A stretch of 64,000 nt of DNA from positions 1 to 64,000 of the forward strand of contig JBPRGH010000085.1 of NCBI GenBank assembly GCA_051418055.1, given 5' to 3'. Of the stretch, positions 1 to 8,722 are shown one piece after another. The DNA is from JBPRGH01 sp051418055. Its GTDB lineage: Bacteria > Bacteroidota > Bacteroidia > Cytophagales > Cyclobacteriaceae. Position 1 is the stretch's first letter. Each line of letters begins with the position of its first letter. The notes under the pieces are model-generated. The model was not told where the DNA came from. It worked only from the letters and a program-made list of their open reading frames with translations, and ran no database searches. Position numbers and translations under genes: made by a program.

Positions 1-55
1 CAAAGAACATTGAACTTTAAACTTTAAACTTCAAACTTTGAACTTAAAAAACTTC
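1..55. repeat. AT-rich dispersed intergenic repeat, copy 1
   Basis: This stretch is built from permutations of the words AACTTTAAACTT and CAAACTTTGAACTT. The 18-mer at 28-45 recurs exactly at 37857-37874, between tRNA-Tyr and tRNA-Gly. Two exact copies of such a composite word in non-coding DNA suggest a dispersed intergenic repeat family, although low complexity contributes. It lies directly after the stop of the minus-strand gene at 54-743, so it could act in its 3' region. No function is assigned. Confidence 0.5.
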
Positions 56-743
56 AAAGCTTCCTAACCTTTCCACTACCGACAGAATTGTTATTAACAT
101 GTTTTGGATCCCCTTTATAATAGACATCACCGCTGCCTACAATCCTGGTCATTAATCTTTCATTAACATGCACCTTACAATTTCCGCTTCCGGCAATACT
201 GATTTCCATCTCATTAACCTCAAATTCTTCTGCTTCTAAGTCTCCCGAGCCGCCGATACTAATATCCGCTTCTGAAGAAGCACCATTCATAATAATTTTG
301 CCACTTCCTGCAATACTGATATCTGTTTTTCGGGCATTTACTGTAACCTCCATTCGGCCCGAACCTGCAATGTCAGCGGTAAATTTGTCGGTGTTGAACT
401 TATCGGTGCTGATAATTCTTCCTGAACCGGCTAGTGAAAGACCACTAAGGTTGGGCATAGTAATAGATACTATAATTTTTTCGTCAAAGCTATTATTTTC
501 AAAAAAGTTATTTTCAGGGGTTAATTTTAACCAGTCACCATCAACTTGAGTTTCAATTTTTTCCAGGTCCTCCTCATTTCCTTTCAGCACAACCTTAAAA
601 TCATTTCCCTTTGTAATGGTTACTTCAGCAGGAATGCCAATTGAAACAGCAGTGAAGTCATCTACTTTTATTATCTGCTCTGTCTGACCAAAGGTCAGAA
701 TGGCAATAAAATTTGTTAATAAAAAGAGTGATAAAATTTTCAT
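54..743 (-). CDS. Secreted head GIN domain (DUF2807) protein
   Basis: This 229-residue protein starts with a clear signal peptide (MKILSLFLLTNFIAILTFGQ), so it is exported to the periplasm or cell surface. The mature part carries at least seven spaced GSG turns (LAGSG, IAGSG, IGGSG, IVGSG, VGSGK) between short alternating beta strands. That is the hallmark of the GIN/DUF2807 right-handed beta-helix family, common in Bacteroidota as putative auto-transporter adhesin-like proteins. No catalytic residues can be recognised. The ATG lies 95 bp from the divergent DMT transporter gene. The fold call is firm; the biological role is unknown. Confidence 0.85.
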   Translation of the reverse strand: MKILSLFLLTNFIAILTFGQTEQIIKVDDFTAVSIGIPAEVTITKGNDFKVVLKGNEEDLEKIETQVDGDWLKLTPENNFFENNSFDEKIIVSITMPNLSGLSLAGSGRIISTDKFNTDKFTADIAGSGRMEVTVNARKTDISIAGSGKIIMNGASSEADISIGGSGDLEAEEFEVNEMEISIAGSGNCKVHVNERLMTRIVGSGDVYYKGDPKHVNNNSVGSGKVRKL

Positions 744-812
744 GATTAAAATGATTTTTTACTAAAGACCAGATAAATAAGCAGAGGTTGCATGAGTAAG
801 CCACGCATTTTA

Positions 813-820
813 TAATTTTG
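813..820 (+). promoter_or_regulatory. Putative -7 box (TAATTTTG) for the DMT transporter
   Basis: TAATTTTG matches the Bacteroidota -7 consensus TAnnTTTG and ends 17 bp before the ATG at 838. Transcription would start around 827 and leave a very short leader. No convincing -33 TTTG was seen, so this is a motif match only. Confidence 0.45.
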
Positions 821-837
821 TCGGCTAAGCAAAAATT

Positions 838-1728
838 ATGTTCTATTTAATTCTCTGCATTCTATGCAATGCGGCCATATTTATTACTTTTAAATTCTTT
901 GGCAGAAAGAAGATTCCATTGCTTCCCGCAATCGTCATAAACTACTGGGTGTGTGTTGTTACGGGTGGATTTTTTGCCGGTAATGATGTTGCTGTGCAAT
1001 TTAGTGAAGGCTGGGAGTCCTGGATGTACTTTGCTGTAGCTCTGGGATTTATATTTTTGGCCACTTTTTACCTGATGGCCTATGTAACGCATAAGTTTAG
1101 CGTATCTGTAGGTTCTATTTCTGCAAAAATTTCATTAGTGATACCGGTGCTTTTTAGCCTCCTGGTTCTTCAGACACAGCTTATCGATTATAACTGGTTA
1201 AACTATCTTGGCATGGTAGGAGCCCTCGGAGCAATCGTTTTTAGCTCAATTAAGGATAGAAAGCTTGAAACCGGAGATATTTCATGGGGGGAGCTTGGTT
1301 TGCCATTCCTGCTATTTTTTATGAATGGCCTTATTGATACATCAATTAATCTGGTCAGCAACAGGTATTTATCAGAGGCAGATGAAAGAATATTTCCAAT
1401 TGGTATCTTTTTGGTGGCGGCCGTAGTTGGCGCTTTTATATTAATTATTAAAAAGGTGACTTTAAGCAAAAAAGTAATAATAGGAGGTTTAATTCTGGGC
1501 GTTATCAATTACTTTTCTGTCTTTACCCTTGTCAGGTCTTTATCAGTGCATAATGATGACGGGGCTTTTGTCTATCCGGTGCTGAATTTGGGAATAATAA
1601 TCGTTGCATCAATATTTTCTCTTCTTTATTTTAAAGAACGGTTCTCCAGGCTCAACTGGATTGGATTTGCACTTGCTATTATTTCGTTAATTCTGCTTGC
1701 ACATCAATCGATCTTCAGGTATGGTTGA
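838..1728 (+). CDS. EamA/DMT-superfamily membrane transporter
   Basis: This 296-residue protein is very hydrophobic, with about ten predicted membrane helices in two halves. That matches the size and architecture of drug/metabolite transporters of the EamA type. The last helices (near FVYPVLNLGIIIVASIFSLL and a following KERFSRLNWIGFAL) carry the usual pattern of the second EamA repeat. The substrate cannot be inferred. The stop overlaps the start of the next gene (ATGGTTGA), indicating translational coupling with the IMPACT protein. Confidence 0.8.
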   Translation: MFYLILCILCNAAIFITFKFFGRKKIPLLPAIVINYWVCVVTGGFFAGNDVAVQFSEGWESWMYFAVALGFIFLATFYLMAYVTHKFSVSVGSISAKISLVIPVLFSLLVLQTQLIDYNWLNYLGMVGALGAIVFSSIKDRKLETGDISWGELGLPFLLFFMNGLIDTSINLVSNRYLSEADERIFPIGIFLVAAVVGAFILIIKKVTLSKKVIIGGLILGVINYFSVFTLVRSLSVHNDDGAFVYPVLNLGIIIVASIFSLLYFKERFSRLNWIGFALAIISLILLAHQSIFRYG

Positions 1729-2332
1729 AAAATTTAAAACCATAGCAGGTGCTTCATCAGGGGAATACAAGGAGAAAGGCAGTAAGTTTATTGCACATGC
1801 TTTTCCTGTAGAAAATGAAGATGAAGTGAAGGAACGGCTGGACGAATTAAGGAAGAAGTATTATGATGCCAGGCACCATTGCTATGCGTTTGTACTACAT
1901 GCAGATAGAAGCCGCTACAGGTCCAATGATGATGGAGAGCCTTCACATTCCGCCGGGGACCCTATCCTGGGGCAGATCAACTCATTTGAATTAACCAATA
2001 TCCTGGTTGTCGTTGTGCGTTACTTTGGAGGTACAAAATTAGGTGTGGGCGGATTAATCACAGCGTATAAGACAGCGTCTGAGGAGGCTTTAAAACAGGC
2101 AGTCATTACAGAGGAAACGGTTCGAAAAGAATTTCGGCTGGAATATCCTTATGAGTCAACAAATGAGATCATGCGTCTGACAGCAGAGATGGATATTAAG
2201 ATACTGGAGCAAAATTTTGCGATTGCCTGTGAGCTAAAAGGAGCAGTGATTATTACTCAGCAAGATATTTTAAGAGAAAAAGTAAAGCTTTTACAGGATT
2301 TAGGAAATAATATAATGATCAATTTCCTTTAA
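1721..2332 (+). CDS. IMPACT/YigZ family protein
   Basis: The product is about 203 residues when started at the ATG at 1721, which overlaps the preceding stop by 8 bp. An upstream start at 1697 would lie further inside the transporter gene and adds nothing family-like. The diagnostic signature YFGGTKLGVGGLITAY is present, preceded by DDGEPSHSAGDPIL, both typical of the UPF0029/IMPACT fold. A C-terminal ferredoxin-like domain follows. Eukaryotic IMPACT regulates Gcn2; the bacterial role is not settled. The 3' end overlaps the convergent exonuclease gene by 33 bp. Confidence 0.88.
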   Translation: MVEKFKTIAGASSGEYKEKGSKFIAHAFPVENEDEVKERLDELRKKYYDARHHCYAFVLHADRSRYRSNDDGEPSHSAGDPILGQINSFELTNILVVVVRYFGGTKLGVGGLITAYKTASEEALKQAVITEETVRKEFRLEYPYESTNEIMRLTAEMDIKILEQNFAIACELKGAVIITQQDILREKVKLLQDLGNNIMINFL

Positions 2333-2908
2333 GTATCCCTCCAAAGCCAGCTTTTCATAAATTTTTAGGCTAACCCAGGCATCAGTAGCGGCATAGGTGA
2401 TCTGCTGTTCTGTTAATTCCTCCTTTTCCCAATTGCTCACCTGAGCTGACTTTGAAATACGGAACCCCAGCACGATTGCAGATAATTTCCGTAACCCCTG
2501 CTGATTTATTTCTGCCATGGCAGCTGCATGTTTCAGTTCAAGAAACCCTCTCGGCTCAATAGCCTGCAGCCTGCGAAGCTCTACCAGGTCATCACGAAGG
2601 CCTGCACCTATTTTTAATATCTCGGGGTCTGTTAAGATTTCTATTAAACCGGTAGGAAAACCAATAATATTTATTCTGAAAAGATAAACCTTATGCGACA
2701 TTGCCAGCTGTATCAGGGCAACCGGATTATATTCTCCTTTACGAAAGGCAGGTTTGGATTCTGTGTCAAATCCAAGTGCAGGTTCCTGTTTAAGCTCTGC
2801 AATAGCCTCTTTTACATCTGAAAGGTTGTCAATAATAACTACATCACCTTCAAATTTCCCTAACGGCAGCTCATTAACTTCCTCGTTACTAATGGTGGAC
2901 TGGTACAT
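2300..2908 (-). CDS. 3'-5' exonuclease domain protein (RNase D-like, DEDDy)
   Basis: This 202-residue protein is a single DEDDy exonuclease domain. Motif I is GFDTESKPAF, motif II is KIGAGLRDDLVEL, and motif III is YAATDAWVSLKIYEKL with the Tyr and Asp that define the DEDDy subclass. No HRDC domain follows, so it is shorter than true RNase D. It probably degrades or trims RNA or DNA 3' ends in the cytoplasm. Its start overlaps the end of the upstream nhaC-type gene by 20 bp, so the two are probably cotranscribed; the 3' end overlaps the convergent IMPACT gene. Confidence 0.85.
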   Translation of the reverse strand: MYQSTISNEEVNELPLGKFEGDVVIIDNLSDVKEAIAELKQEPALGFDTESKPAFRKGEYNPVALIQLAMSHKVYLFRINIIGFPTGLIEILTDPEILKIGAGLRDDLVELRRLQAIEPRGFLELKHAAAMAEINQQGLRKLSAIVLGFRISKSAQVSNWEKEELTEQQITYAATDAWVSLKIYEKLALEGYLKEIDHYIIS

Positions 2909-4379
2909 TGTCTTCTTTTACTGGTGGAGTTTCCGGTTTATTGATCCTTTTGATTTTAATGTTTAAATATCCAAAAAGGATAGTCATCAGCGGACTTATT
3001 AAATTAAAAAAGCAGTACGGAAGATAAGTCATGGTTGCCACACCTAATACGGATGACTGATATGCCCCACAGGTATTCCATGGTATTAGTACAGAGGTTA
3101 CTGTACCTGTATCTTCCAGTGTACGGCTGAGGTTTTCCGGTGCAAGGCCTCGTTCCTTAAATTCTTCGGAATACATGCGCCCGGGCACTACAATGGCGAT
3201 ATATTGATCGGATGCAGTAAGATTAAATGTAATACAGGTCCCTGCTGTTGCAGCAATAAGTGACCCGGTCGATTTTGCCAGTTTAATAATACTTTTTGCA
3301 ATCCTTCTAAGCATACCTGTGGCTTCCATTACCCCGCCAAATATCATGGCACAAATGATCAGCCATACGGTATTTAACATTCCCACCATACCTTTTGAAG
3401 AAAGCAATCCTTCAGCATCTAATAAAGCTACCCCTGTTGTAAAGGTGACACTGTCATACATGCTTCGCATAAAAGCTTTGAATGATGCCAGGGTAAAATT
3501 ATCATTGATGCCACTTACTTCTTTAATAATATGAGGTTGAAAAATAATGGCAAATACAAATCCTGCCAGAGTACCAATTAGTAAAGCAGGCAATGCAGGT
3601 ACTTTTTTAATGATCAGGAAAATTACCAGTGCAGGTACCAGGAATAGCCACAGGTTTATGTTAAATTTATTAGCTATCGCAGCTTGTACTTCTGCAATCT
3701 GATCAACTGATCCTGTAGGGTCAATATTAAACCCCCAGATTAAAAAGATGATCAGCGCTATGGTGACAGAAGGCACCGTGGTCAGCGCCATATAGCGAAT
3801 ATGGGTAAACAGATCTGTACCCGCCATAGCAGGGGCAAGATTTGTGGTATCGGATAACGGGGACATTTTATCACCAAAGTAAGCGCCGGATATAACGGCA
3901 CCGGCTACCACGCCTTCGGAGATCCCTAAAGTTTGACCGATCCCGATCAAAGCAATACCAATTGTTGCAGCTGTTGACCAGGAGCTACCAGTGGCTAAAG
4001 AAACAACAGCGCTAACTATACATGCAGCAAAAAGAAAAATGGTGGGATTCAGCACCTCCAGCCCATAATAGATCATGGCAGGTACAATACCACTGATGAG
4101 CCATGTGCCTGATAAAGATCCTATTAAAAGGAGAATGAGTATAGCACCCATTGCGGAACTAATACTTTTAACGATTCCGTCTAAAAGGTCATCCCATTTA
4201 TAGCCCAAAAATATAGCAATAACTCCTGCTACTGCTGCAGCAAGTATCAGTGCGATCTGATTAGCTCCTGAAATGGCATCATCACCAAATACCACCAGTA
4301 CGTTTAGGACCAGAACAATTGTAAGGAAAATAATAGGTATTATCGACTGCAGCAGAGAAGGCTGCCTGGGATTAGCCAT
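2889..4379 (-). CDS. nhaC: NhaC-type Na+/H+ antiporter
   Basis: This 496-residue inner-membrane protein has around twelve hydrophobic segments. Conserved motifs of the NhaC family include GSSWSTAATIGIALIGIGQ, the SGAYFGDKMSPLSDTTNLAP segment and ITFNLTASDQYIAIVVPGRM in the second half. It would exchange external protons for internal sodium, which suits a marine or salt-exposed host. The substrate assignment is by family; some NhaC homologues carry malate/lactate with Na+. It precedes the exonuclease gene with a 20 bp overlap. Confidence 0.88.
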   Translation of the reverse strand: MANPRQPSLLQSIIPIIFLTIVLVLNVLVVFGDDAISGANQIALILAAAVAGVIAIFLGYKWDDLLDGIVKSISSAMGAILILLLIGSLSGTWLISGIVPAMIYYGLEVLNPTIFLFAACIVSAVVSLATGSSWSTAATIGIALIGIGQTLGISEGVVAGAVISGAYFGDKMSPLSDTTNLAPAMAGTDLFTHIRYMALTTVPSVTIALIIFLIWGFNIDPTGSVDQIAEVQAAIANKFNINLWLFLVPALVIFLIIKKVPALPALLIGTLAGFVFAIIFQPHIIKEVSGINDNFTLASFKAFMRSMYDSVTFTTGVALLDAEGLLSSKGMVGMLNTVWLIICAMIFGGVMEATGMLRRIAKSIIKLAKSTGSLIAATAGTCITFNLTASDQYIAIVVPGRMYSEEFKERGLAPENLSRTLEDTGTVTSVLIPWNTCGAYQSSVLGVATMTYLPYCFFNLISPLMTILFGYLNIKIKRINKPETPPVKEDNVPVHH

Positions 4380-4473
4380 ATTCTTATAAATTGCATTTAA
4401 ACAAGTCTCGAAGATAATGAAAAATGGTAAGTATTATTATTTCGAAAGGTGAAAAAATAGGCTTTTAATGTTT

Positions 4474-4515
4474 AAAAATAAACACGAAGTGGACAGCTAC
4501 TCCATCTTCGTGTTT
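4474..4515 (-). terminator. Rho-independent terminator after the alcohol dehydrogenase gene
   Basis: On the minus strand a ten-pair stem (AAACACGAAG at 4480-4489 pairing with 4506-4515, extendable inward through TGGA/TCCA with one bulge) is followed by five T residues at 4478-4474. It sits 26 bp after the stop of the gene at 4542-5699 and 94 bp before nhaC. Confidence 0.75.
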
Positions 4516-4541
4516 AATACTTATTATTCCAGTTTAAGAAA

Positions 4542-5699
4542 TTATGGTTTTAGTACCACTTTCACACAATCATCTTCTTTATTGTTGAAAATCTTATAAG
4601 CATGAGGGGCTTCATCTAATGAAAGTTCGTGTGTTATGATATCATCCAGAACTATCTTTTCATCTTTAACAAGCTTTAAAAGATCATCAATATAATGCTG
4701 TACCGGAGCCTGACCGGCTTTTAAAGTTAATCCTTTGTCAAAAAACTGTCCTAAAGGAAATTTATCATAGTACGAGCCATAAACTCCTACAACTGATACT
4801 ATTCCTCCACGACGTACTGCGCTAAAGCAGTTCTCAATGACATTTGTAGTGCCTGCTTGCATCCGAACAGTATTTAATACTTTTTCAAGGACATTTCTGT
4901 CGGCCTCCATTCCTACTGCGTCTATACATACATCTGCACCTCGGCCTGCTGTCATATCCCTAATAATCTCAGTAACATTATCTTTAGCAGCATTTAAAGT
5001 TTCTGATTTAGCAGATCTCTTTGCTTTTTCCAGACGGTATGGTTGTATATCAACTCCAATAACCCGTCCGGCACCTTTAAGCCATGCAGATTTTTGTGCC
5101 ATAATCCCTACGGGCCCACAACCAAAAACAACTACTGTTTCACCTCCTTTAAGTTCAGCCCAATCCACTGCTGTATATCCTGTAGGAAATATATCCGTTA
5201 GAAATAGGGCTTTGTTATCAGGAAGATTATCGGGTATTTTTCGTGGTCCAATATCTGCATATGGCACCCGTACATACTCTGCCTGTCCGCCTGGATAGCC
5301 GCCGTATAAGTTGGTATATCCAAATAAAGCTGCTCCTTTTTGATCAAGCAATGCACCTTCCGGGCCATAATGTTTTTCATTTGAATTTTCACAATGAGGA
5401 TAGAGATCATGTTGACAAAAAAAACATTGACCGCAGCTAATGGGGAAGGGAACAACTACGCGATCACCTTTTTTTAAATTTGTTATTTCCTTACCAGTTT
5501 CTACAACTTCTCCCATAAATTCATGTCCAACAACCATATTTTCTATCTGTGGTATTTTGCCATTATAAATATGTAAATCTGAGCCACATATTGCGGTGCT
5601 GGTTACCTTTATAATTGCATCCCGTTCATGCTCTATTATTGGATCATCAATAGTATCCACCTTCATCACCTTGGGCATATGAAATCTTACAGCCTTCAT
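4542..5699 (-). CDS. Zinc-dependent alcohol/formaldehyde-type dehydrogenase (MDR family)
   Basis: This 385-residue enzyme belongs to the medium-chain dehydrogenase family. Catalytic zinc ligands are Cys38 (AICGSDLH) and His59-Glu60 (VVGHE). The structural zinc loop has four cysteines at 89, 92, 95 and 103. The Rossmann motif is VVVFGCGPVG. Length and the GHEFMGEVVETG block fit the glutathione-independent formaldehyde dehydrogenase-like subgroup that oxidises alcohols or aldehydes with NAD(P). It is divergent from an SDR gene across a 171 bp promoter region and ends at its own terminator. The exact substrate is unknown. Confidence 0.88.
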   Translation of the reverse strand: MKAVRFHMPKVMKVDTIDDPIIEHERDAIIKVTSTAICGSDLHIYNGKIPQIENMVVGHEFMGEVVETGKEITNLKKGDRVVVPFPISCGQCFFCQHDLYPHCENSNEKHYGPEGALLDQKGAALFGYTNLYGGYPGGQAEYVRVPYADIGPRKIPDNLPDNKALFLTDIFPTGYTAVDWAELKGGETVVVFGCGPVGIMAQKSAWLKGAGRVIGVDIQPYRLEKAKRSAKSETLNAAKDNVTEIIRDMTAGRGADVCIDAVGMEADRNVLEKVLNTVRMQAGTTNVIENCFSAVRRGGIVSVVGVYGSYYDKFPLGQFFDKGLTLKAGQAPVQHYIDDLLKLVKDEKIVLDDIITHELSLDEAPHAYKIFNNKEDDCVKVVLKP

Positions 5700-5789
5700 A
5701 TAAATTATCTTTTTAGTTAAACATTACTCCTTTAAAAGCAACAGGAATAAATTTGGTTTGTTAGCATCTTCTATTGAATTATCAAAATA

Positions 5790-5797
5790 TACTTTTG
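5790..5797 (+). promoter_or_regulatory. Putative -7 box (TACTTTTG) in the ADH/SDR divergent region
   Basis: TACTTTTG fits TAnnTTTG and points toward the SDR gene. It is the right half of a near-palindrome CAAAATATACTTTTG (5783-5797); its left half read on the minus strand gives a near-match with one extra spacer base. The site may therefore serve both directions. No clear -33 element was seen. Confidence 0.35.
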
Positions 5798-5870
5798 AAG
5801 ATTACAATAAAACTTTAACAACATTGGCCAAACTACACTGTTGTCATTATAAAATATTGAAGGCTAATGT

Positions 5871-6752
5871 ATGAAAGACAGAAATGTAGCGGTTATTACA
5901 GGGGCTAGCAGCGGAATAGGTAGGGAGGCTTCTTTAAAATTTGCAAAGCAGGGTGATTGTGTAGTATTAGTGGCAAGGGATAAATTATCGCTTCAGGAAG
6001 TGGCAGATGAGTTTGAAAATACTCAGGGAGAAGCATTTATTATACCTGCTGATGTATCAAATGAGGAAGAGGTTAATGAGATAGTTCGAAAGACTGTAGA
6101 GAGATATGGTAAAATTGATATATGGGTTAATAATGCGGCGGTGATAGCTTTTGGGGAATTTATGGATATTCCTTCTGAGGATTTTAAGAGAATTATTGAA
6201 GTTAATCTCTTCGGTTACATCTATGGTGTGCGAGCAGTTTTACCTCAGTTCCTTAAGCAAAAGAGAGGTACGTTAATTAATGTTTCTTCCGTAGCTGGTG
6301 TAGTAGGACAACCTTATTCTGTGCCTTACAGTGTTAGTAAATTTGGCATCAGGGGGTTGGGGATTTCCCTTGATCAGGAGTTGAAAAATGAAAAAAATAT
6401 CCATATCACTACTTTAATGCCTTCGACCGTTGATACTCCCATATATAGGAAGGGAGCAAATTATATTGGTAGGAAAATTAAACCACCGGTTTCTGTAATA
6501 AGTGCTGAAAAAGTAGGCGAAGCAATTTTAAAATTGAGTAAAAAACCAAAGAAAAATACTTTTGTTGGGAAGCAAACTTTGTTAATGCGGCTAGGCCGGT
6601 TTATAATGCCAACTATCTTTGATAAGATCGTTTATTATAAAACTATTATCCAGGAATTTCAGGATGAAACAGTTCAAAAATCAAATGGTAATTTATATAA
6701 ATCAATGCCTAAAGAAAATAAAATAAAAGGAGGATATAAAGATGATGGATAA
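5871..6752 (+). CDS. Short-chain dehydrogenase/reductase (SDR)
   Basis: This 293-residue protein is a classical SDR with a C-terminal extension. It shows the cofactor motif TGASSGIG (residues 10-17), the NNAA motif (87-90), catalytic Ser near 139-140, and Tyr153/Lys157 in the YSVSK motif. It should reduce a carbonyl or oxidise an alcohol with NAD(P)H; the substrate is unknown. The roughly 60-residue tail after position 230 is more basic and less conserved. The gene is divergent from the zinc alcohol dehydrogenase, which suggests a related redox task. It may be followed by a tiny open frame with a strong Shine-Dalgarno at 6742. Confidence 0.85.
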   Translation: MKDRNVAVITGASSGIGREASLKFAKQGDCVVLVARDKLSLQEVADEFENTQGEAFIIPADVSNEEEVNEIVRKTVERYGKIDIWVNNAAVIAFGEFMDIPSEDFKRIIEVNLFGYIYGVRAVLPQFLKQKRGTLINVSSVAGVVGQPYSVPYSVSKFGIRGLGISLDQELKNEKNIHITTLMPSTVDTPIYRKGANYIGRKIKPPVSVISAEKVGEAILKLSKKPKKNTFVGKQTLLMRLGRFIMPTIFDKIVYYKTIIQEFQDETVQKSNGNLYKSMPKENKIKGGYKDDG

Positions 6753-6809
6753 AGGTACGGATGTAACTAGATAATTTTTAAACATTACTGTAATCAATAA
6801 TCTACCTAA

Positions 6810-7934
6810 TTAGTTAGATAATAATTTTACTAATTCCTCACCAGCTGTAGAGCCAATTGCTACGCCCATTCCTCCTAAACGTACCGCTACTCCGCATTTA
6901 TCAGAGATTTTTTTTATTATGGGCTGTTTATTATTTCCAAACGCCATGATACCGCTCCAGCTCATATCAATCTCTGGCTTCTGATCAGGCATTAATGTCT
7001 CATGTAGCATTAATTCAAGATGCTTAGAAATTTTTTGATTTAAATCAAATGAAGTGGTTGTTTCCTTCTGTATATCCAGATTACGTCCGCCACCAAAAAT
7101 CACCCGTTTTCCATAATCCCTGAAATAATAATACCCTTCATCAATATGAAAAGTACCTTCAAAGGGTATATGATCCAGCTCCTTCGTAACAACGACAATA
7201 CCTCTCCCCGGTATAAGGTCAATTTCAGGCAGCAGTTGTTTTGCAAAAGCATTTGTACAAACAGCGATTTTTTTCCCATTTAATGCATATGCTCCTCTGA
7301 TCCCGTCATTTAAAAATACCGCCCCTTCCTCATTATCAAGCTTTGTTACTTCACAGCCTGTTCGAATTTCAATATCCAATTCACGGGCAAGCTTTGTCAG
7401 GTTCTTCATCATTAACCCACTATCCAGCTGGCCTTCGTAAGGATTAAAGATTATTCCCTTTACCTGGTCCTTATTAAAGCCAAAGGGTTCTATTTTTTGG
7501 CTTGAATCTTGAAAGACAGGTTTGTCAAACAGGTCCTGTAGCATTAAATTTAATTTATCCAGCTGCTCAAGATGGTGCAGTTCATTTTCTCGCAAAAGCT
7601 CATAACCTCCTTTTAGCTGTAGATCAATATTATGGTCTCCTAATCTCTTCCGTAACTTTTGCAGCCCCTGCCATCTGCGGTGTACCAATTGCCGGCAATT
7701 CTCCTCTCCGATTTTTTCAATATCCAGTAAAAGCTCAGAAAGGCTTCCAAAACATGCAAATCCGGCATTTCGGGTGCTTGCCCCTGTAGGAAGAGAGCTT
7801 CTTTCCAAAATTAAAACTTCATTTTCAGGATACTTTTCTTTCCAGCTTATAGCCGTAGATAAACCTACAATACCACCACCAATTACAATCAGATCAAAAT
7901 TTATCCAATGATTTTTTTCCCAGATACTCAGCAT
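6810..7934 (-). CDS. FAD-dependent oxidoreductase (DAO family)
   Basis: I start this protein at the ATG at 7934 (MLSIWEKNH...), about 374 residues. The longer frame begins with TTG at 8009 and adds 25 residues before the usual family N-terminus. The dinucleotide-binding motif IVIGGGIVGLSTAI follows directly, and the C-terminus has GGMGVAIGSTAGEELVKLL, typical of glycine/D-amino-acid oxidase-like enzymes. It probably oxidises an amine or amino acid using FAD. The gene converges with the SDR gene and is divergent from the DUF4442 gene; no partner identifies the substrate. Confidence 0.83.
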   Translation of the reverse strand: MLSIWEKNHWINFDLIVIGGGIVGLSTAISWKEKYPENEVLILERSSLPTGASTRNAGFACFGSLSELLLDIEKIGEENCRQLVHRRWQGLQKLRKRLGDHNIDLQLKGGYELLRENELHHLEQLDKLNLMLQDLFDKPVFQDSSQKIEPFGFNKDQVKGIIFNPYEGQLDSGLMMKNLTKLARELDIEIRTGCEVTKLDNEEGAVFLNDGIRGAYALNGKKIAVCTNAFAKQLLPEIDLIPGRGIVVVTKELDHIPFEGTFHIDEGYYYFRDYGKRVIFGGGRNLDIQKETTTSFDLNQKISKHLELMLHETLMPDQKPEIDMSWSGIMAFGNNKQPIIKKISDKCGVAVRLGGMGVAIGSTAGEELVKLLSN

Positions 7935-8043
7935 TTCTGTTTCTTTTATAAGAAAATATCCGCCAAATTTAAGGATATTGTACTTATAGAGATCCAATCT
8001 GAAAATCAATAAGCCAATAATTACACCAACTCAATAAATAATT

Positions 8044-8550
8044 ATGAATATCCCAGCATTTATAGAAAAGGCTAAAACCAGCAAGGCGCGAATGTGGTTG
8101 CTGAATAGAATCCTTTACCGGTTGATTCCATTTAATAAACCTCATGGTTTTACAATTAAAGAGATAGGAGATGATTATGTGAAGGTAGTACTTCCTTATA
8201 AACGTAAAAATCTGAATCATATAAAAGGGCTGCATGCATGTGCTTTGGCAACACTTGCCGAATATTCCACCGGTTTTCTCATGATCACACGGCTGGACCC
8301 CAAAAAATTCAGGATCATTATGCAGCGTATTGAGATGGATTATCATTACCAGGGAAAGAATACAGCAGCGTGTACATTTAAAATTTCTAATGAACAGATA
8401 AAAGAAGATATACTTGAGCCATTAAAAGATAAAGAGTCCGTAATCTTTAAGTGCAAACCAGAGATTTATGACAGTGAAAATAATCATTTGGCAAGTGGAC
8501 ACGTTTTTTGGCAGGTTAAAAGTTGGGAAAAAGTAAAAACAAAGGTATAG
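8044..8550 (+). CDS. DUF4442 hotdog-fold (thioesterase-like) protein
   Basis: This 168-residue cytoplasmic protein matches the DUF4442 family, which adopts the hotdog fold of acyl-CoA thioesterases. The segment NHIKGLHACALATLAEYSTG corresponds to the long central helix with the glycine/histidine entry that thioesterases use. Beta strands follow in the expected order. Hydrolysis of acyl-CoA is a family-based inference; no substrate is visible. It stands alone between a divergent FAD oxidoreductase and a repeat-rich 172 bp gap. Confidence 0.78.
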   Translation: MNIPAFIEKAKTSKARMWLLNRILYRLIPFNKPHGFTIKEIGDDYVKVVLPYKRKNLNHIKGLHACALATLAEYSTGFLMITRLDPKKFRIIMQRIEMDYHYQGKNTAACTFKISNEQIKEDILEPLKDKESVIFKCKPEIYDSENNHLASGHVFWQVKSWEKVKTKV

Positions 8551-8560
8551 TTATCAATTT

Positions 8561-8593
8561 AGAAAAAGAGAAGAATTTTAACTTTCTCTTTCT
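8561..8593 (+). terminator. Possible weak terminator after the DUF4442 gene
   Basis: AAAGAGAAG and CTTTCTCTTT can pair with one bulged T around an AATTTTAA loop just after the DUF4442 stop. No T run follows, so termination here is uncertain. Confidence 0.35.
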
Positions 8594-8599
8594 GATCCT

Positions 8600-8678
8600 A
8601 GATTTCTGATTTAGTTATGATCATTGTTAACTTTGAATAAATATAATTCAGACTTCCAATTTCATATTTCTGATTTAT
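8600..8678. repeat. Dispersed AGATTTCTGATTTA intergenic repeat, copy 1
   Basis: AGATTTCTGATTTA at 8600-8613 recurs exactly at 30415-30428, and a degenerate copy (ATTTCTGATTTATAA) lies near 8664-8678. Both loci are gene-free gaps. The same gap also holds TAACTTTG at 8628-8635, a match to the -7 consensus that could drive the TPR gene. Confidence 0.45.
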
Positions 8679-8722
8679 AATAAACTTTATTTTTCAGCGT
8701 CTTGTTTGTGGGTTTGGCTATG

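Noticed and set aside
4837..5298. 153-residue plus-strand frame inside the alcohol dehydrogenase gene
   Set aside because: The opposite strand encodes a complete enzyme with all zinc ligands, so this frame is a shadow.
6800..6819. Near-perfect 20-bp palindrome ATCTAcCTAATTAGtTAGAT at the end of the FAD oxidoreductase gene
   Set aside because: It is short, AT-only in the core and overlaps the stop codon; it could be a weak terminator but stability looks too low to call.
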